From the IMG/VR virus record IMGVR_UViG_3300009285_014802, positions 1-25,147 of that record: DNA of 25,147 nt; one strand, 5' to 3'. Position 1 is the first letter of the stretch. Every line of letters starts with the position of its first letter. Of the stretch, positions 20,452 to 25,147 are shown piece by piece. The DNA is from a virus. Position numbers and translations under genes: made by a program. The notes below the pieces were generated by a model. It did no database searches. It was not told where the DNA came from and was given only the letters and a program-made list of their open reading frames with translations.

Positions 20452-20751
20452 TTACTTACTTGTACCAAAATGCTTTTCAATAATAATTTGCATAATTCTT
20501 TCTATTGCATGAATAGCATCAAAAAACCAAACTTTCCCATCATGATTTTCATACATACTTTTATTCTTGTCTATTTCTTCCCAAAGCCAATCCTCTGCCC
20601 TATGTCCTGTTAAAAATACAGTTAAAGCCCAATTCTTATAAATCTTATCTCTTGTTTTATCGTACTTTTTATCAGGATGGTTAAGCCAATCAGTAGGCAC
20701 TTTAATCTTGACACTTATTTCAGTTTGTTTATCTTTACTATAATTTTTCAT
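20452..20751 (-). CDS. Hypothetical phage protein, Trp-rich
   Basis: 99 residues from ATG 20749-20751, in an ATGA overlap with the upstream gene. MKNYSKDKQTEISVKIKVPT starts a strand, followed by helices rich in Trp, His and charged residues (RAEDWLWEEIDKNK, FFDAIHAIERIMQIIIEKHF). Not recognised. Confidence 0.5.
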   Translation of the reverse strand: MKNYSKDKQTEISVKIKVPTDWLNHPDKKYDKTRDKIYKNWALTVFLTGHRAEDWLWEEIDKNKSMYENHDGKVWFFDAIHAIERIMQIIIEKHFGTSK

Positions 20752-20909
20752 TTTAAATATTCTGCAATCCTCCAATTATTTGTACCTGTCATTTGTCCAA
20801 TCGTATAAAGCGAATAACCCTTTTTTACTAATTCACAAAAAATACATTCACAATCAGGATAATTTTTTTCTATATATTCTTTCCAGACTGTTAATTTTCT
20901 CTTTTTCAT
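20748..20909 (-). CDS. Small helix-turn-helix-like protein with CxC/C site
   Basis: 53 residues from ATG 20907-20909, with AAGGAG 11 bases upstream. After a helix (KLTVWKEYIEKNYP) come CECIFC and the segment LVKKGYSLYTIGQMTGTNNW with RIAEYLK, which has the spacing of a helix-turn-helix (Ser-x-x-x-Ile-Gly-x-x-x-Gly, then a recognition helix). It may be a small DNA-binding regulator; there is no direct evidence of a target. Confidence 0.5.
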   Translation of the reverse strand: MKKRKLTVWKEYIEKNYPDCECIFCELVKKGYSLYTIGQMTGTNNWRIAEYLK

Positions 20910-21019
20910 AAATTTAAAAACTCCTTCCAAAATTTTTTATTTATCATTTGAACTTTCCAAATTAAACCCTTTTTTGTTTTTCTAACACTAATTGTTTTTC
21001 CTACAATCTTCTTCTTCAT
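20906..21019 (-). CDS. 37-residue basic micro-protein
   Basis: ATG at 21017-21019 overlaps the upstream stop (ATGA), and its TGA overlaps the downstream start (ATGA). The product is MKKKIVGKTISVRKTKKGLI then WKVQMINKKFWKEFLNL: a basic beta hairpin-like start and an aromatic helix. Coupling on both sides is the main support. Function unknown. Confidence 0.45.
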   Translation of the reverse strand: MKKKIVGKTISVRKTKKGLIWKVQMINKKFWKEFLNL

Positions 21020-21357
21020 ATCTGAGACAATAGTTCCTTCCTAGCCCAACAATTTTCCCAATGGTCAGATCCGCAACCCACTCCACATCCAGGGCATCTT
21101 CCCTTTCTCATCCATTTAGTAAAATGCTTGGCATTACTGCCTTTTGGTCTCAAATCAGCTTTCATAATCAAATTCTCATCTTTTTTATCCAGCAGATAAT
21201 TAACAACCTCTTCTAGTTCCAGAATTGCTTTCTTCAAAGTATCCACCTTATCTTCCAAAGGCTTATATTCACTCGTGCTTGGCAGAACAGGTATGGCTGA
21301 ATTGGAAAATTCGCTCTCAATCTTATAAATTGTCCCATCCTTATTTCTATAAATCAT
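21016..21357 (-). CDS. Hypothetical coiled-coil protein with C-terminal zinc site
   Basis: 113 residues. Residues about 31-66 are a probable coiled coil (YKPLEDKVDTLKKAILELEE...), and the C-terminus has CPGCGVGCGSDHWENC (88-103) with Cys88, 91, 95, 103 and His99 as candidate zinc ligands. ATGA overlaps join it to both neighbours. Function unknown. Confidence 0.55.
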   Translation of the reverse strand: MIYRNKDGTIYKIESEFSNSAIPVLPSTSEYKPLEDKVDTLKKAILELEEVVNYLLDKKDENLIMKADLRPKGSNAKHFTKWMRKGRCPGCGVGCGSDHWENCWARKELLSQI

Positions 21358-21566
21358 AATATCGGATATTTTTCATCCAATAGCCTTAAATACAACCAGA
21401 ATCTAAAATCACTGGCTGAATAAGACTTGTCTTTCTTCCTGTTTATTTTTGACCATCTTTTGTAATGTTTGGGGAAATACTTTGCCAAAGTTAATATTAT
21501 ATGAGGCAACCATCTATTTAAAAACTTAGCATAATCCAGTCTTTTTTTATTAAGTTTATGTTTCAT
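21354..21566 (-). CDS. Small basic hypothetical protein, first gene after a strong promoter
   Basis: 70 residues, MKHKLNKKRLDYAKFLNRWL and a second helical half ending FWLYLRLLDEKYPIL; basic and aromatic, no recognised domain. It is the first gene after the promoter at 21627-21655 and has no good SD. Its stop overlaps the next start (ATGA). Confidence 0.5.
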   Translation of the reverse strand: MKHKLNKKRLDYAKFLNRWLPHIILTLAKYFPKHYKRWSKINRKKDKSYSASDFRFWLYLRLLDEKYPIL

Positions 21567-21590
21567 TATATTTATAGTGAGCTTGTTTAC

Positions 21591-21609
21591 CCTGAGTTTA
21601 TCGAATGGG
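21591..21609. repeat. Dispersed short repeat, copy 3 (diverged)
   Basis: CCTGAGTTTATCGAATGGG, in the leader of the small-gene operon, between promoter and first gene. It shares the CCTGAG...TCGAA frame of copies 1 and 2. Confidence 0.6.
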
Positions 21610-21626
21610 TCGAATCTATTGTATCT

Positions 21627-21655
21627 ATTATAACATATCCCAGTTCATTTTTCAA
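21627..21655 (-). promoter_or_regulatory. Strong sigma70 promoter with extended -10
   Basis: TTGAAA (21650-21655) and TATAAT (21627-21632), 17 bases apart on the minus strand, with TG one base before the -10 box (TGTTATAAT). It begins 62 bases before the 70-residue gene and should drive the small-gene operon. Confidence 0.78.
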
Positions 21656-21658
21656 TAC

Positions 21659-22339
21659 CTATTCTTTTGGTATTTCATTCAAAAACTGTCTTGAAGCATA
21701 TGTATAATGGTACGAACTTACCAAAGTAGTTCGGTAGTGTTTTCCCATTCCTTCAGTTGCATTGCCAAAGTTAATATCAAAGTGGCTCGGGCTATCGCTA
21801 AATCTTATCCCAGTCTCAAAAATCTTCTTATTAAAAAGAGTTACCTGGAAATCTGGATACTTCATTATTTCCAAATTTTCCCTTTCCCACCCAAGTCTTG
21901 GAGAAACAGTTGTCGGATAAGTCAGCTTTCCTTCTTTATCAACCGATTGCTGGTCGAGAGTGATCCAGTCTTCCGGCAAAGTTTCCTTTATCTCAAGCAT
22001 CTTTTTATCCCATTCCTCTTTTACAATTACATCAGCCTCAATTAAGAAAACATTATCAAAGACAGGATTTAGTTTTTCATTAAAAAACTTCTGATGGGCA
22101 TAGCAGAGCCCTATCTGAATTGCTTGACCGAGTCCGTTCTTATGAATAATTCCTGTGTAATCCCTCTTAAGCATAATGACTCTTCTAGTTGGTGATGATT
22201 TGACTGGAAACTCCCCTAAATCAGAGTCATCGTCTATAAGAATATGAAGAAACGGATTAACTGTATATTTATCAATAGCCTCTACCATCTCTCTCACTAT
22301 TTCATAACTTTTATAGACAGGTGTAATTATTAAATTCAT
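21659..22339 (-). CDS. GT-A family glycosyltransferase
   Basis: 226 residues, compact GT2-like. MNLIITPVYKSYEIVREMVE starts the fold, HILIDDDSD (32-40) binds the nucleotide side, GLGQAIQIGLCYA follows, and FLIEADVIVKEEWDKKM (98-114) has EAD in the position of the metal site. SPSHFDINFG near the C-terminus may be acceptor side. ATGA overlap with the methyltransferase gene upstream. It ends TAG just before the small-gene promoter. Donor and acceptor unknown. Confidence 0.73.
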   Translation of the reverse strand: MNLIITPVYKSYEIVREMVEAIDKYTVNPFLHILIDDDSDLGEFPVKSSPTRRVIMLKRDYTGIIHKNGLGQAIQIGLCYAHQKFFNEKLNPVFDNVFLIEADVIVKEEWDKKMLEIKETLPEDWITLDQQSVDKEGKLTYPTTVSPRLGWERENLEIMKYPDFQVTLFNKKIFETGIRFSDSPSHFDINFGNATEGMGKHYRTTLVSSYHYTYASRQFLNEIPKE

Positions 22340-22932
22340 TGTTTAACTCCCCTTAATCTAAAATCAAACTCAGGTTCTCCATGACCACCCTCTCGGGTTC
22401 CATGTCCAAAACCTACCGGAATTTCCTCTATGTTAACAAATCCATGCTCTACCATTCTAAATTTTAAATATTCTTTAGAATAACCGCACAGATGAAATTG
22501 TCCTTCTCCCTCTGCCCCTTGGCTTCCATACAAAAGTCCCATAAATCTAAACCAATCAGCATTATTTTTCTCATTTGAAATATGCACATTCAAAAATAAC
22601 TCACAAGCTTTAGTTAAATCGGGAGTCTCAATTTCAACAATACCGCCCTTTTTAAGTACTCTAAACATTTCTCCAATTGCCTTATTTCCATCATTCATAG
22701 ATATATGCTCAATTACATGAACTGCTATTACTTTATCAAAATATTCATTTGGAAAATCCAGCTTAACTATATCTCCATATAACCATGGAGAATCTGGATA
22801 TTCTTGATGCCAGGTTTTACCATCCTCCAGATTCATTCCTGGATGAGTTGACCCTGGATAATAATACTTATCAATGTTGATAAACCCAGGCAAAGGGACA
22901 TTTCCCGATCCTACATTAAGATATTTTTCCAT
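22336..22932 (-). CDS. Class I SAM-dependent methyltransferase
   Basis: 198 residues. LNVGSGNVPLPGFINID (5-21) is the SAM-binding motif I and first acidic residue, GDIVKLDFPNEYFDKVIAVHVIEHI is motif II and the Methyltransf_11-type HVxEHI signature, and EMFRVLKKGGIVEIETPDL is motif III. The family is often called predicted SAM-dependent methyltransferase and sits in polysaccharide or glycan clusters. It begins one base after the next methyltransferase gene and has an ATGA overlap with the glycosyltransferase. A sugar O-methylation role is inference from context. Confidence 0.78.
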   Translation of the reverse strand: MEKYLNVGSGNVPLPGFINIDKYYYPGSTHPGMNLEDGKTWHQEYPDSPWLYGDIVKLDFPNEYFDKVIAVHVIEHISMNDGNKAIGEMFRVLKKGGIVEIETPDLTKACELFLNVHISNEKNNADWFRFMGLLYGSQGAEGEGQFHLCGYSKEYLKFRMVEHGFVNIEEIPVGFGHGTREGGHGEPEFDFRLRGVKQ

Positions 22933-22933
22933 A

Positions 22934-24046
22934 TTAAATAACCCTTACTTTCGGCAAAGGAATAATGAACTTTAGGTTATTATACTTTTTCAACTTTTCT
23001 CTTATCTCTTTCTCATAATTCCAGGCAAGGATTAAGACATAATCTATATTTTTAAAATCAGCTTCAGATGGAGGAATTATCCGAATGTGAGTCCCTGGCG
23101 TAAACTTACCATACCTTGATGGAGACTCATCAACTATATAATCTAAATACTTAGTATCTATTCCGCAATAGTTAAGTAAAGTGTTGGCTCTGCCTGCCGC
23201 CCCAAAACCTATAATCTTTTTATTCTTAAGCAATTTTAATAAGCTTACTAATTCCTTCTTATGTTTCTTAACTTTCGTATCTAAGTTAATATTAGAAAGT
23301 TTCTTTGTATATACTCTTATTGACCCGCCATGAGTAGGAATTGGTTTTACTTCAAAAATATGGAATCCGTATTTTGATAAGAAAGGAGCAAGAGTTGAAA
23401 CCGTATAATAATTCAAATGTTCAAAGTAAATATTATCATATTGCCCTGCTAAAATATTTAAAAAATTATGAACTTCAAAAATAAAGAGCCCTCCGTCTTC
23501 TAGTAATAGATCAATTCCTTTCATAACATCATCCATATCATCAATATGGGCAAAAACATTATTAGCCACAACCATCTTAGCCTTGCGTTTAATCTTTTTA
23601 GCTATTTTTTGCGTAAAAGGTTCAACTAGAGTAGGAATACCTTTTTCTCTTGCTAACTTGGCTATCCTTTTATCCGGCTCAACTCCCAAAACTTCTATTC
23701 CTAACTGTTGTAATGGTTTTAGCAATACCCCGTCATTACTACCAAACTCAACTACAAAATCCCCAGGCTTTAGAAACCTCTCAATAAGTTCTCCCGCATA
23801 GTTTTTAAAATGAGAAGTAAGCGTGACCGAAGATAAATATGGCTGAAAAAATTCATCCTCAACTACATCCAATAGCTGAACCAATAAGCAGCTTTGACAC
23901 TGATAAAGCTTAAGAGGATAAAAATTCTCTTTCCCAAGATTATAGCCTTCCAAATATGCTCCCTGAGAAGGCTGCTTTCCTAAATCCAGAAATAAGTTAA
24001 AATAATTCTTATGACAAAACCTACAATTATTCCTATGTTTAAGCAT
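22934..24046 (-). CDS. Sugar C-methyltransferase-type SAM methyltransferase (three domains)
   Basis: 370 residues from ATG 24044-24046, overlapping the upstream stop by 8 bases; earlier Met codons are deeper in that gene. The order is an N-terminal zinc domain (CRFC at 8-11 and CQSC at 50-53), a SAM domain with VVEFGSNDGVLL (98-109), and a C-terminal Methyltransf_14-like Rossmann domain (KKIIGFGAAGRANTLLNYCG). IYFEHLNYYT (207-215) matches the Tyr/Glu/His region of the TylC3/TcaB9 NDP-sugar C-methyltransferases. Full length is close to the usual 400. It would add a carbon branch to a keto sugar nucleotide. Family call is confident; substrate is not. Confidence 0.8.
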   Translation of the reverse strand: MLKHRNNCRFCHKNYFNLFLDLGKQPSQGAYLEGYNLGKENFYPLKLYQCQSCLLVQLLDVVEDEFFQPYLSSVTLTSHFKNYAGELIERFLKPGDFVVEFGSNDGVLLKPLQQLGIEVLGVEPDKRIAKLAREKGIPTLVEPFTQKIAKKIKRKAKMVVANNVFAHIDDMDDVMKGIDLLLEDGGLFIFEVHNFLNILAGQYDNIYFEHLNYYTVSTLAPFLSKYGFHIFEVKPIPTHGGSIRVYTKKLSNINLDTKVKKHKKELVSLLKLLKNKKIIGFGAAGRANTLLNYCGIDTKYLDYIVDESPSRYGKFTPGTHIRIIPPSEADFKNIDYVLILAWNYEKEIREKLKKYNNLKFIIPLPKVRVI

Positions 24047-24974
24047 ATCTAATTTCATCCCAATTCTTAATAAGCTCATCAAGAGTAATTTTGGCATTTG
24101 CCTTTACATATTCCCTTGCATCATAAGCCAAGATTAGTATTTCCTCAAGCTGTCCTTCTGCATACTTTCCATACTGATAAGGCATTTCATCTAAATAGTA
24201 TTGGCCTCCACAAATATAAGCTCCTGTTGCCATAGAAAGATGCATATTAGCACTTCTTCCCTCTCCATAATGGCTTCTATACGAAGGATGCTCCACTACA
24301 ACTTCGGGTTGAAGAAGACACTTTTTACCCCACATCCAGGTAGGAATACCAATAAGCAAACTTTCAGCCGTATGCCCGCCTGCTTTTATAAAAGCCTCTG
24401 GGAACATATTACCAATCTTCAAGAGCCAATCTTTTGTACTAATAAATCCATTAATAGAATTGGAGAGTACGGGATAAGGCTCATCTCCCATTTTACAAGA
24501 TTGTCCCTGTCCTGATGTTCTTCCAAATGGGTTAGGCCTAATAAGATCGCTTCCCCCAATATAATCCAATCCTTTTTTTTGCATACTTCCTACCCCAAAG
24601 GGAGAAAATATTACTTCAAATCCGTCTTTTTGTTTTTCTTGTAAGGTCTCAAGCATAACAGTAAACCAGTTAGGAGAAATAACAACATGCGGGTCAAAAC
24701 CGACAATGTATTTTCCAGATGCCTTTTCTACTCCAAATGAGTGAGGCGGAATTGTTCCTTTAATATCATATTCAAAATATTGGATAGGAAAGTTTTTATG
24801 ATAATCTAAAAAAGATTGTAAATTAGATTTATCTTCCTCGCTACTGCCATTATCAACCAAAATAATCTCATAAGGAATTTCAGATTGTTCCAGCTGAAAA
24901 ATAATCTGTGCCAGAGTAAAATTGGTCGCTATAGAATCACTGATTGTTGCTATTACTACCGAAAGCTTTTCCAC
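24039..24974 (-). CDS. GT2-family glycosyltransferase with DxH motif
   Basis: 311 residues, starting at GTG (24972-24974) after GGAGG. LSVVIATISDS opens the fold, IILVDNGSSEEDKS (37-50) is the nucleotide site, and VGFDPHVVISPNWF (91-104) has Asp-Pro-His in place of DxD. DxH is also the metal motif of polypeptide GalNAc-transferases (GT27), which modify Ser/Thr in mucins; many GT2 members have it too. AGGHTAESLLIGIPTWMWGK (about 216-236) is the acceptor-side region. Overlaps the partial epimerase upstream and the C-methyltransferase downstream. Confidence 0.75.
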   Translation of the reverse strand: MEKLSVVIATISDSIATNFTLAQIIFQLEQSEIPYEIILVDNGSSEEDKSNLQSFLDYHKNFPIQYFEYDIKGTIPPHSFGVEKASGKYIVGFDPHVVISPNWFTVMLETLQEKQKDGFEVIFSPFGVGSMQKKGLDYIGGSDLIRPNPFGRTSGQGQSCKMGDEPYPVLSNSINGFISTKDWLLKIGNMFPEAFIKAGGHTAESLLIGIPTWMWGKKCLLQPEVVVEHPSYRSHYGEGRSANMHLSMATGAYICGGQYYLDEMPYQYGKYAEGQLEEILILAYDAREYVKANAKITLDELIKNWDEIRYA

Positions 24975-25147
24975 ATCTCCTCCAATCCTTCCTTTAGACT
25001 AATTTTAGGTTGCCAATCTAAGATAGTTTTTGCTTTATTTATATCAGGCTTACGATGTTTTTGTTCTCCGCTTCTGGTATCTTCTGCAATTTTAATATTT
25101 GAACTAATCATTGAAGCCAATTGCAACATAGTAATAGATTCTTCACT
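24956..25147 (-). CDS. NAD-dependent sugar epimerase/dehydratase, C-terminal end (partial)
   Basis: The last 63 codons of a gene that enters from the right. AEDTRSGEQKHRKPDINKAK then TILDWQPKISLKEGLEEMWK is the typical C-terminal end of extended SDR nucleotide-sugar enzymes (R..D..KA...L.W.P...L..GL). Stop is TAG at 24956-24958, overlapping the glycosyltransferase start by 19 bases. Catalytic residues are outside the window. Confidence 0.75.
   Translation of the reverse strand, partial: SEESITMLQLASMISSNIKIAEDTRSGEQKHRKPDINKAKTILDWQPKISLKEGLEEMWKSFR

Noticed and set aside
1-25147. tRNA or rRNA genes
   Set aside because: I found no cloverleaf with a CCA-type acceptor and no ribosomal RNA signature, but could not run a search tool.

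Overview
The window looks like part of the genome of a tailed double-stranded DNA bacteriophage (or a prophage). It is AT-rich, uses the standard stop codons, has Shine-Dalgarno (SD) sites of the AAGGAGG type and sigma70-like promoters, and therefore replicates in a bacterium. Dispersed short repeats of the CCTTCGACAAGCTCAGG type resemble those I recall from candidate-phylum genomes such as Patescibacteria, but the host cannot be fixed from sequence alone. Almost everything is read on the minus strand, so genes are transcribed from the right end to the left.

Right part (about 13225-25147) is a glycosylation and small-gene region: a partial NAD-dependent sugar epimerase, four GT-A type glycosyltransferases, a fifth divergent one, two SAM methyltransferases (one of the sugar C-methyltransferase type with an N-terminal zinc site), a second short-chain epimerase/dehydratase, a GNAT acetyltransferase and a DegT/StrS sugar aminotransferase. 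Between 17863 and 21566 is a tightly packed run of tiny genes, many zinc-ribbon proteins, joined by ATGA/TAATG overlaps; three of these (33, 37 and 45 residues) are very small. A near-consensus promoter with an extended -10 box lies at 21627-21655.

Middle part (4262-13126) holds virion-type proteins: an N-terminal remnant of a conserved phage protein, two small structural proteins, a LamG-like two-domain protein, and three proteins carrying very long Ser/Thr-only tracts of about 170, 540 and 825 residues. These tracts look like mucin domains, and the neighbouring glycosyltransferases are plausible modifiers of them.

Left part (1-4259) is the head module: an XkdF-like prohead protease, a small acidic protein gene with an in-frame amber codon, a scaffold gene with an internal strong start (and probably an upstream non-ATG start), the major capsid protein and the beginning of an HNH-type endonuclease. 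One small plus-strand gene (2869-2994) has its own promoter, back to back with the minus-strand scaffold promoter.

Three minus-strand promoters (about 2773-2801, 5274-5302, 13191-13218) are each followed at once by a hairpin with a U-run and only then by the gene, which suggests control by attenuation or antitermination. Portal, terminase, tail tube and lysis genes are not in the window.
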